From Calothrix sp. FI2-JRJ7 (GTDB lineage Bacteria > Cyanobacteriota > Cyanobacteriia > Cyanobacteriales > Nostocaceae), in assembly GCA_019359675.1 (NCBI GenBank), contig JAHHGX010000075.1, positions 124,001 through 188,000 on the forward strand: a stretch of DNA of 64,000 bases, read 5' to 3'. Under the pieces are notes generated by a model that was not told the DNA's origin, made no database searches, and worked only from the letters and a program-made list of their open reading frames with translations. Made by a program: the position numbers and the translations under genes. This document shows, piece by piece, positions 1-8,544 of the stretch (positions are counted from its first letter, which is position 1; every line of letters begins with the position of its first letter).

Positions 1-144
1 GCTTGGTTGCGCTCAAAGTCACCATGTATTTTACCAATACCAGGCGCCAGTAAAGTTTCTAGCATTGAAGACTCGGCACGTGCAGGTGATATTAAATTAT
101 CAGAAGCCGAAATTCAGCAAATTGATAAAGAAACAGCTTCTTAA
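1..144 (+). CDS. Aldo/keto reductase, C-terminal 47 residues (partial)
   Basis: The frame is open from the window edge and stops with TAA at 142-144. The tail reads PIPGASKVSSIEDSARA followed by KLSEAEIQQID. This is the typical end of an NADPH-dependent aldo/keto reductase, where the Pro-Gly-Ala/Thr segment and the following Ser/Lys region line the NADP phosphate pocket. The catalytic tetrad lies upstream, outside the window. A 52-bp repeat array begins 11 bp after the stop codon. The family call is confident; the substrate cannot be told. Confidence 0.8.
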   Translation, partial: AWLRSKSPCILPIPGASKVSSIEDSARAGDIKLSEAEIQQIDKETAS

Positions 145-154
145 CTAAAATCCT

Positions 155-325
155 AGAAACCGGGTTTCTTTGTTGAAATTTTGTAATAAAAATGAAGATT
201 TTGCCTAGAAACCGGGTTTCTTTGTTGAAATTTTGTAATAAAAATGAAGATTTTGCTTAGAAACCGGGTTTCTTTGTTGAAATTTTGTAATAAAAATGAA
301 GATTTTGCTTAGAAACCGGGTTTCT
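155..325. repeat. Tandem array of a 52-bp unit carrying the palindrome AGAAACCGGGTTTCT
   Basis: The 15-bp inverted repeat AGAAACCGGGTTTCT (7-bp arms around one G) occurs at 155-169, 207-221, 259-273 and 311-325, exactly 52 bp apart. The spacers between copies are almost identical. There are thus three full units plus a terminal palindrome. A further copy of unit plus palindrome lies in inverted orientation at 15563-15628. The array follows the aldo/keto reductase stop codon. It is not a CRISPR, because the spacers are repeats too. Confidence 0.9.
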
Positions 326-540
326 TAGAGTACCTTGCCCATAAACAATAAATGTTTACATTAGTTTACAATTAACTTGTCAATTAACTGATAAGATTTA
401 ATTAAGTACATAAAAACAGTAATTTGTTTTTTTATATTTGTTAATGATGTGGATGAAACCATTGTTGTCAGCAACATCTAAGTAAAACAATAGTGTAATT
501 ATTTACCTAAATAGCATTGGTTTTACTTGGGAGATATGTC

Positions 541-795
541 ATGTCAGTTTATATTGGTAATCTATCCCATGAAGTGGAAGATAATGATATTAGACAAGTT
601 TTTTTAAAGTATGGAGTGGTTAAGAGAATTTTAGTATCTACAAACCAGAAAACAGGAGAGAAGAGGGGATTTGCGGTTGTAGAAATGGAAACAGATAGTC
701 AAGAGATGGCAGCGATTAGTGCGTTAGTAGGTACTGAGTGGATGGGATACACACTCAAAGTAAATAGAGCTAGAACCGTTGCAGATGCAAGGTAA
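541..795 (+). CDS. Single-RRM RNA-binding protein (cyanobacterial Rbp type)
   Basis: This 84-residue protein is one RNA recognition motif. RNP2 is VYIGNL at residues 3-8 and RNP1 is RGFAVVEM at about 42-49. Cyanobacterial Rbp proteins of this size bind RNA, and some are cold-induced. This copy lacks the glycine-rich tail of RbpA-type members and ends soon after the last beta strand. The start at 541 is preferred over a longer frame from 517 because GGGAG sits at 530-534 and the domain begins at MSVYIGNL. The AT-rich region of about 200 bp upstream holds no gene and may be a long leader. A PII-like gene follows 31 bp downstream and may be cotranscribed. Confidence 0.9.
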   Translation: MSVYIGNLSHEVEDNDIRQVFLKYGVVKRILVSTNQKTGEKRGFAVVEMETDSQEMAAISALVGTEWMGYTLKVNRARTVADAR

Positions 796-825
796 GTATT
801 TAAATTTTATTTTTTGGAGTTGTTT

Positions 826-1134
826 ATGTTAGACTTAGTTATTAATCCAGTTCAACCCGCCGTGTTAATCACTATTATTGCGGAAACGGTGTTGAAAGAC
901 CGTATTGTAAAGCTACTTAAAAATCATGATGTAACTGGGTATACTATTAACCAAGTACAAGGTGAAGGTGGGCACGGAAGACGCTTGTCAGATTTAGCAG
1001 GTTATAATACTAATATTGAAATTAAAACAATCGTATCATTAGAAGAATCTGATACCATTCTTGGGGCACTAAAAGAAGAACGAGGCAACCACGCTTTAAT
1101 TGCCTTCCGACAAAATATAGAAGCATTCTATTAA
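826..1134 (+). CDS. PII-like ferredoxin-fold protein (SbtB/CPII-like class, tentative)
   Basis: The product has 102 residues. The start at ATG 826 is chosen because GGAG lies at 816-819; a TTG at 814 is also in frame. The pattern VLITIIAETVLKDRIVKLL, then GYTINQVQGEGGHGRR, then a second alpha-beta unit fits a trimeric PII-like fold with a shortened T-loop. In such proteins nucleotides bind between subunits, and cyanobacterial SbtB regulates bicarbonate uptake. No sbtA transporter gene is adjacent, and the redox-type Cys tail of SbtB is absent; the protein ends in EAFY. The fold is fairly sure, but the ligand and partner are unknown. It follows the RRM gene closely and is followed by a hairpin terminator. 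Confidence 0.6.
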   Translation: MLDLVINPVQPAVLITIIAETVLKDRIVKLLKNHDVTGYTINQVQGEGGHGRRLSDLAGYNTNIEIKTIVSLEESDTILGALKEERGNHALIAFRQNIEAFY

Positions 1135-1168
1135 TTAGCCGTTATTGATAAGTTTTATTTCTTATTGC

Positions 1169-1194
1169 TCACTCGTTTATGCGAGTGATTTTTT
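1169..1194 (+). terminator. Rho-independent terminator after the PII-like gene
   Basis: A perfect 7-bp stem (TCACTCG / CGAGTGA, 1169-1175 and 1182-1188) with a 6-nt loop is followed directly by six T residues at 1189-1194. It lies 35 bp after the PII-like stop codon. Confidence 0.8.
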
Positions 1195-1376
1195 GCATAA
1201 CTCAGTAATTGTGTTGCGTTTATCACAGGTGCCTCGGGCTTGAGCTTGGGCCTGGGATGGCTTTTAGGAAGAATTTAATATTGCAATAATATAGATTAAT
1301 ATTTTTTGGTGATAGTTATGCGGTAGAATCTAAGGTCTGCAATAAAACAGGTGCTTGCTGACTGGAGACGCTACCT

Positions 1377-2372
1377 ATGGCTCGGATGTATTATGACACA
1401 GATGCAAATTTAGACCTTTTAGCTGGAAAAACGATTGCGATAATCGGTTATGGTTCACAAGGTCATGCTCACGCTTTAAATTTAAAAGATAGTGGCATGA
1501 ATGTAATTGTTGGACTGTATCCGGGTAGTAAGTCAGCAGGGAAGGCTGAAGCAGCAGGTTTGACGGTTAAAAGTGTTTCAGATGCGGCGGCGGCAGCAGA
1601 TTTTATTATGATACTGTTGCCCGATGAAGTTCAAAAGAGTGTTTACAAGGAAGAAATTGAACCAAACCTCAACGAAGGAAACGTTATCGCTTTTGCTCAC
1701 GGGTTCAACATTCACTTCGGTCAAGTTGTACCACCATCTAATGTAGATGTTGTCATGGTGGCGCCAAAAGGCCCCGGACATTTAGTTCGTCGTACCTACG
1801 AACAAGGACAAGGTGTACCCGCACTGTTTGCCGTGTACCAAAACGCAAGTGGACAAGCACGCGATAGAGCAATGGCATATGCTAAGGGTATAGGTGGAAC
1901 ACGTGCAGGAGTTTTAGAAACAACATTCCGCGAAGAAACCGAAACTGACTTATTTGGTGAACAAGCTGTACTTTGCGGTGGTTTGAGTGCTTTAATCAAA
2001 GCTGGTTTTGAAACTTTGGTAGAAGCTGGTTATCAACCTGAACTCGCATACTTTGAGTGTTTGCACGAAGTCAAACTCATTGTTGACTTAGTAGTCGAAG
2101 GTGGTTTGGCAACAATGCGCGATAGTATCTCGAATACTGCCGAATACGGAGATTATACTCGCGGTCCACGTATTGTTAACGACCAGACAAAAGCCGAGAT
2201 GAAGAAAATTCTCACCGAAATTCAAACCGGACAGTTTGCTCGCGAGTTCGTTTTGGAAAATCAATCTGGTAAAGCTGGTTTCACCTCAATGCGTCGCAGA
2301 GAAGCTGAACACCCTATTGAAGAAGTAGGCAAAGACCTACGCGCCATGTTTAGCTGGTTGAAAAAAGCCTAA
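1377..2372 (+). CDS. ilvC: Ketol-acid reductoisomerase (NADP+), class I
   Basis: The 331-residue protein matches short class I KARI enzymes. It converts acetolactate or acetohydroxybutyrate to the dihydroxy acids in branched-chain amino acid synthesis, using NADPH and Mg2+. The N-terminal Rossmann domain shows [19 protein letters not shown] at about residues 22-40. The phosphate-binding loop follows at LYPGSKS. Metal-binding acidic residues lie in DLFGEQ (about 192-197) and in the later ECLHE segment. GGAG at 1362-1365 supports the ATG at 1377. The gene stands alone between terminator-like hairpins. The call is very confident. Confidence 0.98.
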   Translation: MARMYYDTDANLDLLAGKTIAIIGYGSQGHAHALNLKDSGMNVIVGLYPGSKSAGKAEAAGLTVKSVSDAAAAADFIMILLPDEVQKSVYKEEIEPNLNEGNVIAFAHGFNIHFGQVVPPSNVDVVMVAPKGPGHLVRRTYEQGQGVPALFAVYQNASGQARDRAMAYAKGIGGTRAGVLETTFREETETDLFGEQAVLCGGLSALIKAGFETLVEAGYQPELAYFECLHEVKLIVDLVVEGGLATMRDSISNTAEYGDYTRGPRIVNDQTKAEMKKILTEIQTGQFAREFVLENQSGKAGFTSMRRREAEHPIEEVGKDLRAMFSWLKKA

Positions 2373-2410
2373 TATTTAGTTAGGAGTTAGGAGTTTTAAT
2401 TAATAACTCT

Positions 2411-2440
2411 GTACAGACGCGAGGAACATCGCGTCTGTAC
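2411..2440. repeat. Perfect 12-bp-arm palindrome, possible ilvC terminator or dispersed repeat
   Basis: Arms of 12 bp (beginning GTACAGACGCGA) flank a 6-nt loop. The hairpin stands about 40 bp after the ilvC stop codon and just beyond the convergent small gene's stop codon, so it could end transcription from both sides. A decayed relative starts near 54725 and related GAGACGC palindromes are at 35100-35127, which points to a mobile repeat rather than a dedicated terminator. Confidence 0.75.
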
Positions 2441-2451
2441 TCATAACTTTG

Positions 2452-2664
2452 TTATTTGTTCATTTGTTGAATAGCTTCTTGTGTCCGTTTATTTGGGTCT
2501 GTTTTTGGGCGCCATGCTGGAAACATACCTATAACTAAATTATTTATCGTTGTTCGCGTTTGATAACTGGCTGTACTCAGCGGTTTTGGCAAAAAGCTAT
2601 CCCCAAACCCGATAAATACTAATACCAGTAAAAACACTAGTGTCATATTACCTTTATTAAACAT
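2452..2664 (-). CDS. Small conserved membrane-anchored protein, unknown function
   Basis: The product has 70 residues. An N-terminal hydrophobic segment (about residues 7-22, TLVFLLVLVFIGFGD) is followed by FLPKPLSTASYQTRTTINN and a polar tail rich in Lys, Gln and Asn. I recall similar small proteins in filamentous cyanobacteria but know no function. The gene is convergent with ilvC, with a shared hairpin between them. No clear Shine-Dalgarno is seen upstream. The compact shape and membrane anchor argue that it is real. Confidence 0.6.
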   Translation of the reverse strand: MFNKGNMTLVFLLVLVFIGFGDSFLPKPLSTASYQTRTTINNLVIGMFPAWRPKTDPNKRTQEAIQQMNK

Positions 2665-2913
2665 TTTTGACTTAACCTAAAAGTTTATTTACTAGCTAGT
2701 ATTCCCCTATTCACTATATTTATTAAACTAAGCCATTGATTTTATGTGGCACAGCCCGGAAAGCCTGTGCATTCACGTGTATTTAGTTTTACCACACAGG
2801 CACTCTTAGCGCAGAGAGAAGAGCAGTATTGGTTAGGTTAGGCGCCTATACTACATAAATAAATCTTAATAATGCTGGTTTAATATCATATTAGTTTTTA
2901 AATAACAACTCAT

Positions 2914-3744
2914 ATGCTATCGACCTTAAAGGTAAAATCAGGATTATTAGTACTACTAGCTTTTGGTATACTGGTACAACTTCCAAGCACTGCCCAAAAA
3001 ACACAAAACCAACAACTAATACCTTTTTTTGATAACGAAGATAATCCTGTTCCTTTAAATTTTCCTCTAGGTCAACAGCTTGATATTTCACCACCAGCAC
3101 CAAAATTAAACGCATTCGATGAAGCTGTTTTAAAAGCTTGTGGCCCTATCGGTTCTAATGTATTACCTAATCAATTCAAGCAGTTATTACGAAAATACCC
3201 TGATGTTTTAGAAAAAATTCAGTTTGCAGTAGGAGGTTCAATTCGTCCTGGACGTAAGCGTCGGTCTGATTTTCTCCAAGATTTGACGAATATTTGGTTT
3301 CAGCGTAAAGGTTTTGAGCATATATTCTGTGGTGAAATCTATAATGCTAACGATATTGGGGGTTTACATTTTTATGGTAGGTACTTGCAATTGCAGCAAC
3401 AAGGTATTGGTGGCAGACTCCCAAATAATCAGAAAAATCAAGAAGTTGTCCCAGGTGTCATTTATACGATGGGTGTAATAATTAAACAACCAAATCGTAC
3501 TGTTACAGATGTCATCAAAGGTTATGGCTATTTGAGTAATGCCGAAGAAATGCTAATTGATGTAACTAAAATATTTAAACAGCAGGGTAATAACGAAGGC
3601 GCCTGTATATACAATGTTCGCGATAACGATACAGGTAAAACCTTTCCTACAGTCTTTGTTAGAAAAGAAGGCGCCATTATTACATACTACCCTGACGTCA
3701 CACCCAAAGGTGCCAATTGTAAAGGTTCTCAGCCGTTGCCTTAA
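2914..3744 (+). CDS. Secreted EndoU-type (XendoU) endoribonuclease domain protein
   Basis: The product has 276 residues. Residues 1-28 form a signal peptide (hydrophobic core GLLVLLAFGILV, then PSTAQ). The second half contains FEHIFCGE (His136) and, after a short gap, GLHFYGRY (His152). This copies the EndoU signature in which two His residues separated by a Gly-Glu segment act with a downstream Lys. Eukaryotic XendoU and bacterial contact-dependent toxins share this fold and cleave RNA after uridines. The catalytic Lys is not certain (candidates are near residues 195-225). An Asn/Gln-rich linker spans residues 30-60. No immunity gene is obvious; the next genes are a toxin-antitoxin-like pair. 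The domain call is fairly confident; the role is inferred. Confidence 0.7.
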   Translation: MLSTLKVKSGLLVLLAFGILVQLPSTAQKTQNQQLIPFFDNEDNPVPLNFPLGQQLDISPPAPKLNAFDEAVLKACGPIGSNVLPNQFKQLLRKYPDVLEKIQFAVGGSIRPGRKRRSDFLQDLTNIWFQRKGFEHIFCGEIYNANDIGGLHFYGRYLQLQQQGIGGRLPNNQKNQEVVPGVIYTMGVIIKQPNRTVTDVIKGYGYLSNAEEMLIDVTKIFKQQGNNEGACIYNVRDNDTGKTFPTVFVRKEGAIITYYPDVTPKGANCKGSQPLP

Positions 3745-3780
3745 TATAGTTTCATTAAGTAATACATTATACTATAAAAA

Positions 3781-3912
3781 ATGAGTTTACAGCAGGCTTT
3801 ATGTAATGACAGGGCACCCCTTTTCAAAGAGGTATATAAAACATATGTTCATGGGAAAGCATTGGGCGACGGTAAAGATATTTATACTAAAATAAGTCAG
3901 GTAATTGAATGA
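3781..3912 (+). CDS. Possible 43-residue ORF upstream of the antitoxin gene
   Basis: ATG at 3781 opens a 43-codon frame ending TGA at 3910-3912, just before the antitoxin Shine-Dalgarno. The peptide contains LFKEVYKTYVHGKALGDGKD. I recognise no family and see no clear ribosome binding site. It could be a fragment or a leader peptide coupled to the downstream pair. Confidence 0.25.
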   Translation: MSLQQALCNDRAPLFKEVYKTYVHGKALGDGKDIYTKISQVIE

Positions 3913-3926
3913 GGGAGCATAAGTCA

Positions 3927-4187
3927 ATGCAGCAAATCGACGTAGATGGACGTGTAGACGAGAATGGTGTTTTATACTTAAAAATGCCTCCAAGTGTTGC
4001 AGGTATGGAAATAAAAGGAAAACTTATGTATCAACTTCATCCTGTTTCCTCACAAAATCTGAAAGGGGAAAAAATTGATATTAATGCTGTTCGCAGTATT
4101 TGTAACGAGATTAGAAATTTACCCATTCTTGATAGCAGAACTCCCGATGAAATTATTGGTTATAACGAATTTGGGATTCCAGAATAA
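3927..4187 (+). CDS. Antitoxin-like partner of a PIN-domain toxin
   Basis: The product has 86 residues. It overlaps the downstream PIN-domain gene by one base (TAATG at 4185-4189), the usual arrangement of VapBC pairs. AGGGAG at 3912-3917 favours the ATG at 3927 over one at 3909. The C-terminal part (RTPDEIIGYNEFGIPE) resembles the toxin-wrapping tail of VapB-type antitoxins. The N-terminal half (DVDGRVDENGVLYLKMPPSVAG) is beta-rich and could be an AbrB-like or other DNA-binding fold. The call rests mainly on the neighbour. Confidence 0.6.
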   Translation: MQQIDVDGRVDENGVLYLKMPPSVAGMEIKGKLMYQLHPVSSQNLKGEKIDINAVRSICNEIRNLPILDSRTPDEIIGYNEFGIPE

Positions 4188-4579
4188 TGGTTATTGACCC
4201 TTCTGCTATCATGGCAATTATTTATGCTGAGCCTGAAGAATTGATATTTATTCAACTTATTAACGAAAGTGAAGATTGCCTACTTTCTGCTCCAGGTTAT
4301 GTTGAAGCATCCATAGTTGTAGGTACTAAGCATGGTGAGCAGGGTGTAGAAAATTTAGATTTATTGATTGAAGCACTTTCCATAATTATCGTACCTTTCA
4401 GTGCAGAGCAGGCACAGTTAGCTAGTAAAGCATTTTTGAAGTATGGTAAGGGGCGCCACCCTGCTAAACTGAATATGGGAGATTGCTTTTCCTATGCTTT
4501 GGCAGAATCTACAAACCAGCCTTTGTTATTTAAAGGTAATGACTTTATTCATACCGATATTGATAGAGTCATTTATTAA
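4187..4579 (+). CDS. VapC-like PIN-domain ribonuclease toxin
   Basis: This 130-residue protein has the PIN acidic residues in order: Asp4 in MVIDPSA, a Glu in YVEASIV (about 44), an Asp in NMGDCFSYALA (about 99) and an Asp in FKGNDF (about 118). These coordinate Mg2+/Mn2+ for RNA cleavage in VapC toxins. The length is typical. Its start overlaps the antitoxin stop codon, so the two are translationally coupled. Nothing appears broken. RNA target unknown. Confidence 0.88.
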   Translation: MVIDPSAIMAIIYAEPEELIFIQLINESEDCLLSAPGYVEASIVVGTKHGEQGVENLDLLIEALSIIIVPFSAEQAQLASKAFLKYGKGRHPAKLNMGDCFSYALAESTNQPLLFKGNDFIHTDIDRVIY

Positions 4580-4650
4580 TTTATCTGACTCACGTAGAAG
4601 AAAACCGAAAACATTATTACAACAAAATGCAATCGAGAAATAATATATAG

Positions 4651-4667
4651 GGTGGGCATTGCCCACC
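4651..4667. repeat. GGTGGGC-N3-GCCCACC hairpin between convergent genes
   Basis: Perfect 7-bp arms surround ATT. The element lies between the convergent 3' ends of the PIN toxin and the amidase gene. Two more copies with the same arms are at 16298-16315 and 23298-23314, so it is a dispersed repeat that may also act as a terminator. Confidence 0.8.
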
Positions 4668-4695
4668 TTACACATACTGCATATACTACACATAC

Positions 4696-6105
4696 CTATA
4701 TATTATCTAAATTTGGGCGCCTATTAATCCAAGGTTTTGCAGTTTCAAGTTGTGCAGCAAGACGAATTAAAGTAGATTCAGCGGCAGGTTTACCTACAAA
4801 CTGAACACTCATTGGTAAGCCTTTACTATCAAAACCAACAGGAATTGCAATAGCAGGTTGTCCAGTTGCATTAGCAGGTGGACAAGGTGCGACCCACTGA
4901 ACAATATTTTCAAAGATATCTTCAGGACTCAAATGCGACCATTCACCAACGCGGATGGGAGAATGTAGGAAAACAGGCATTAACAAAACATCGAAGTTAT
5001 CGAAAAAGCTAACAATTTGCCGCGATACAATTTGCATCTTAGCAACAGCTTTAAGATAATCAACTGCGCTGTCTGTTTTTGACATTAACCAGCGGTTGAC
5101 AGGTTGCAGCATTTCAAGAGGAATACCACCTGCGGCTACACCGTTACGCCATATAATCTGGAATGGTTCAATTAAACCGCTAAAGTCAGGACATTTTTCT
5201 TCAACAGTGTGTCCCAAGTCTTCGAGTAACTTAACTGTTTGCAAAACAGCTTGTTTACAAGTTGCATCTGCTTCACCGATAGGTAAAAACTTTGTAGAGA
5301 AAGCTATTCGCAAACGACCAGGTTGTTGTTTACTAGCTTCAAGAAATGAACATTCGGGACTTGGCAAATAATAAGGGTCACCTGCAACATTACCCGACAT
5401 TACATCAAGAAGTGCTGCTGCATCTGCAACTGTTCGACCAATTGGCCCATTTGTAGCAATACCATTAAATTTATCGCCAGCAGGGCCTGGTGATACTCTA
5501 CCGCGCGATGGTTTTATACCGAATAATCCACAGCAAGCAGCAGGTCCACGAATTGAACCACCTCCATCTGAACCTTGTGCAATTGGAGATAACCCCGCAG
5601 CTACAGCAGCAGCGGCGCCACCACTTGACCCTCCAGGAGTATACTCAAGATTCCACGGATTACGTGAAGGAGGAAAACCCGTAGGTTCAGTGTAAGGAAA
5701 TGAACCTAACTCAGACGTAGCAGTTTTACCAAGAATAATAAACCCTGCTTGCTTAATCTTGGCAATAGCAACATCATCATATTCGGGAACGTTATTTATT
5801 AATGCTTTAGTGCCGTAAGTACAGGGTACACCAGCAACTGAGTTGAGGTCTTTAGTTGAAATTGGCACACCAAAAAATGGAGGTAAATTAGTCGCATTAA
5901 CTAACGCTTCGGTTTTAATTTCAGCATCAGCTATTGCTTGCTCTGCCGTCACTGTAAAATAACTGCCGAGCAAAGGATTTAAACGCTCAATGCGTTCTAA
6001 GTATATATTTACTAACTCCAGTGGCGATACCTGGCGCCGACGAACTAAGTTTGCCATCTCAAGTGCCGGGGTAAAAGCCAAATCTAATGCATTCATCGTC
6101 ATCAT
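4696..6105 (-). CDS. Amidase signature family hydrolase (GatA-like)
   Basis: The 469-residue protein carries the Ser-cisSer-Lys triad of the family: Lys85 in PISTKDLN, the GGSSGG loop at residues 157-162, and Ser183 in GSDGGGSIRGPA. Such enzymes hydrolyse amides. The family includes GatA, but no gatB or gatC lies nearby and the segment around residues 130-150 (TEPTGFPPSRNPWN) suits a stand-alone amidase. The N-terminus has several Met codons (MMTM), so the start is uncertain by up to 9 bp. It is transcribed toward the PIN toxin gene and faces it across a palindromic repeat. Substrate unknown. Confidence 0.92.
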   Translation of the reverse strand: MMTMNALDLAFTPALEMANLVRRRQVSPLELVNIYLERIERLNPLLGSYFTVTAEQAIADAEIKTEALVNATNLPPFFGVPISTKDLNSVAGVPCTYGTKALINNVPEYDDVAIAKIKQAGFIILGKTATSELGSFPYTEPTGFPPSRNPWNLEYTPGGSSGGAAAAVAAGLSPIAQGSDGGGSIRGPAACCGLFGIKPSRGRVSPGPAGDKFNGIATNGPIGRTVADAAALLDVMSGNVAGDPYYLPSPECSFLEASKQQPGRLRIAFSTKFLPIGEADATCKQAVLQTVKLLEDLGHTVEEKCPDFSGLIEPFQIIWRNGVAAGGIPLEMLQPVNRWLMSKTDSAVDYLKAVAKMQIVSRQIVSFFDNFDVLLMPVFLHSPIRVGEWSHLSPEDIFENIVQWVAPCPPANATGQPAIAIPVGFDSKGLPMSVQFVGKPAAESTLIRLAAQLETAKPWINRRPNLDNI

Positions 6106-6215
6106 ATAACCGAAGCGCCAGCCTTGCTTATAATCGAAAAATTGATACTTATTTGTGTAAGACTCTCATTTTAATCGAAGTTATTGATTTGCCAACTAAA
6201 TCGTTGTGAAGAACC

Positions 6216-6437
6216 ATGACGAAATTTATCGTTTATGTAGCAAAAAGCCTTCAGCTTGTGAATGTTCCTTTTGGTCAGGGTGAGGATAAAGGAAAAGACC
6301 ATGCAGAGGGCATGACTCTGCTTTCTCCAGACGGTAACGGCGCCCACTCTGTCCTTGTGGTATATGACTCTGCGTCCAACAACCGTCCAACACAGGCTAA
6401 TGCAATAGAGGTAGATATTTTTTCTTTGCCTGGGTAA
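6216..6437 (+). pseudogene. C-terminal remnant, probably a DUF3616-type protein
   Basis: The 73-codon frame holds NVPFGQGEDKGKDHAEGMTLL and then SVLVVYDSAS. This resembles the end of DUF3616 proteins, with their GEDHAEG and LVVYDSP stretches. The large N-terminal body of that family is missing. It is followed by a second truncated gene. Identification is from memory of the motif, so moderate. Confidence 0.5.
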
Positions 6438-6510
6438 AAATCTACACGGGTGACATTAAAAGAGCTACAGCTAAGTACAACACAAGCTATCAGCAATATC
6501 TGGAGAAAAC

Positions 6511-6696
6511 ATGACGGAATTTAAAGTCATGACTTGGAATGTAGAAAACTTATTTCGCTTTGGCAGTAAGTTTGGCGCTAAAACACAAGAAGATTACACG
6601 CAAAAGCTAAAGAGTTTTCTCACTTGTGAGAAATCCGGGAAACGCCCTGAATCTTCAAAGAACAGTTACGAGCCGATTTTTCTAATCAGTGCATAA
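6511..6696 (+). pseudogene. Truncated endonuclease/exonuclease/phosphatase (EEP) family gene
   Basis: GGAG at 6501 precedes ATG 6511. The first 36 residues (MTEFKVMTWNVENLF and on to YTQKLKS) match the start of EEP-fold metal-dependent phosphodiesterases, including the Asn of TWNVENLF that helps bind metal. The frame then leaves the family and stops at 61 residues, whereas complete members have about 250-350. The Glu, Asp and His catalytic residues are therefore absent. It is the start of a deletion-prone stretch reaching to about 8.8 kb. Confidence 0.65.
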
Positions 6697-6893
6697 ACCT
6701 ACAACACTTGACGTATTTATGAGTGCAAACTTTAAAGTTGTGTGAAGTAATGATGAAACCTAATTTACACGGTATTGGTCATTCAAGTTCTTTTAAATTT
6801 ATCAAATCTTTAGCCATCACTTCTTTCTTTGCGCTTCTTATGCTTGCTGCATATCTTTAATAAAACTACACCTAATTATAGAAAGAGACAGTT

Positions 6894-6950
6894 GGCGCCA
6901 TCGTTTGCTTAACTGCTCCAATTGCAGTAAGCCATCGGCACCAATTTTAA
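6894..6950. repeat. Diverged 57-bp duplicate (copy 1), possible gene remnant
   Basis: This segment aligns without gaps to 8438-8494, differing at about 13 of 57 positions. Both start at a GGCGCC site. Read on the minus strand both give a similar open frame (KIG-x-x-GLL then QL-x-K-x-W), which suggests pieces of two related coding sequences. I do not recognise the family. The region 6697-7050 otherwise holds nothing I can call. Confidence 0.5.
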
Positions 6951-7050
6951 TAACTATATAAGCTGGCAATCGCACCTGTTACTGATTAAACTATTATACA
7001 GTCAAGCTGCGTAGCAGCTTAACTCTGCTAACCCCCAATGTAGCCAGATT

Positions 7051-7569
7051 TTAAAGATTGGTATTAGTTAATCGTTGCAGGATAGGGAGTTCAATAACAA
7101 ACTCTGTCCCCTGTCCTGGAGTAGAATTATAATAAAGCTTTCCACTATGCTTACAAGTAATAATTTGATAGCTGATAGCTAAACCCAAACCCATTCCCTT
7201 GCCCACAACCTTTGTAGTGAAAAACGGATCAAATATCTTGGAACCTATAACCTCACTAATACCAATTCCGTTATCCGCAATTTTGATGATAATAGTGTCC
7301 TCTTTAGCTGCTGTCGAAACTCTAATTGTACTGGGTTGAGCTTTAATTTCTTCAAGTGTTAGCTGATGATTACGTTCTTCTAGCGCATCAATAGCATTAC
7401 TGAGGATACTCATAAACACCTGATTTAATTGACCTGCATAACACTCTACTAACGTTAATTTGCCATACTCCTTAACAATCTCAATTTCAGTATAACCTGA
7501 TTTTTCCTTGAGATATTTGTTTAAAAATACTATAGTACTATCAAGACCTTCGTGAACATCGACCTGTTT
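7051..7569 (-). pseudogene. Sensor histidine kinase remnant: ATP-binding domain only
   Basis: The frame is open from 7569 to 7051 with an in-frame TAA just upstream, and the first Met is only at 7419. It contains the end of a dimerisation helix region, the N box (NAIDALEE), G1 (DNGIGI), F box (DPFFTTK) and G2 ([10 protein letters not shown]), ending with GQGTEFVIELP. The phospho-acceptor His and all sensing domains are missing. ATP binding motifs are intact, so a short internal-start product is conceivable, but it is most likely debris. Confidence 0.75.
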
Positions 7570-7620
7570 TTAGTTAGTAATTATGAATTGGTAGATTTTA
7601 GTTACTTTTTACCAACTTTT

Positions 7621-8030
7621 ATGGAGCAAGATAAACTAAAACCTCCTTATGTGGCAAAACCTACCTGGGACGAGAAGGAAGAGAAGTGGAAATAATTAAA
7701 GGCGCCGGGAAATAATTAATAATCCAGACCCTGAGTACACGCATTACGCAAAGGTTTATCAGCAATATGTAGATTTACCGCACGTGTATCTGGAAGGTGA
7801 GGAATATAAACTACAGCTTTCTTGCTTCCTTATCAACGGGGGTTTCATCAACGCAGAGTCCAACGCAGTTGATGGCGGAAATATTAATCTTAACTCCCAT
7901 TTACTATTGCTACGTCGTAATAGTTCTATTTCCGCACTGCTGGTCTTGCTCAAGGTGGCGGAAATGGTGGCAACATTAATATAAATGCAGGCGCCATTGT
8001 TGCCGTGCCACGAGAAATTAACGAATGACA
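7621..8030 (+). pseudogene. Composite gene debris, including a filamentous-haemagglutinin-like fragment
   Basis: A 24-codon frame (7621-7695) and then fragments in shifting frames are seen. From about 7845 the text reads NAVDGGNINLNSHLLLLRRN. After a frame shift near 7935 it continues TAGLAQGGGNGGNININ, then AGAIVAVPREINE and a stop at about 8030. These repeats are typical of large cyanobacterial secreted beta-helix proteins with a haemagglutination domain, normally over 700 residues. The preceding YVDLPHVYLEGEEYK stretch seems to be from another protein. Clearly non-functional. Confidence 0.6.
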
Positions 8031-8437
8031 ATATTTATGTACTGCTTGCGTTGTAACCACCAGCCACAAATTACCTATACTTAAACTATCAGGTTATAGA
8101 TGACTTCCAAACATTAAAATGTAGGCGTGCGCGGTACGAAGTGCTAGTAATCAAATTACAGGCGCCTTACTTGATATAAAAAAACCACCCTACAGCAATT
8201 ACTAAAAGGAGGAGCAAAACTCTTAGAATTAACCTTATTCTAAGAATCTCAAGTGAATCAAGTTACTAATTATAGCTTTAAGCAGCATTAGGCATATTCT
8301 CTCTATGCCATACGTTGGTTTTACCTTAGCTTTCAAAACATTGTCAATATAGCTAGCAAAGAATGATACACAAGTATCAAAAGAGCGCTAATTTTTGGAA
8401 CTGCATATTTTAAGCGAAGTTGCACTAATTATAGGTA

Positions 8438-8494
8438 GGCGCCATTGTTTGGTTAACTGCTTCATATGTAGTAAACCATGAGTGCCGATTTTAG
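8438..8494. repeat. Diverged 57-bp duplicate (copy 2)
   Basis: Partner of 6894-6950 at roughly three-quarters identity, including the GGCGCC at its edge. It sits within a gene-free stretch (8031-8544) that otherwise shows only decayed sequence. Confidence 0.5.
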
Positions 8495-8544
8495 TATATA
8501 ACCATATCGGATTTTATTCATGAAAGTAGAAGATGCTTGTATGA

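Noticed and set aside
155-325. Possible CRISPR array
   Set aside because: Unit and spacer are both repeated; there are no unique spacers and no cas genes.
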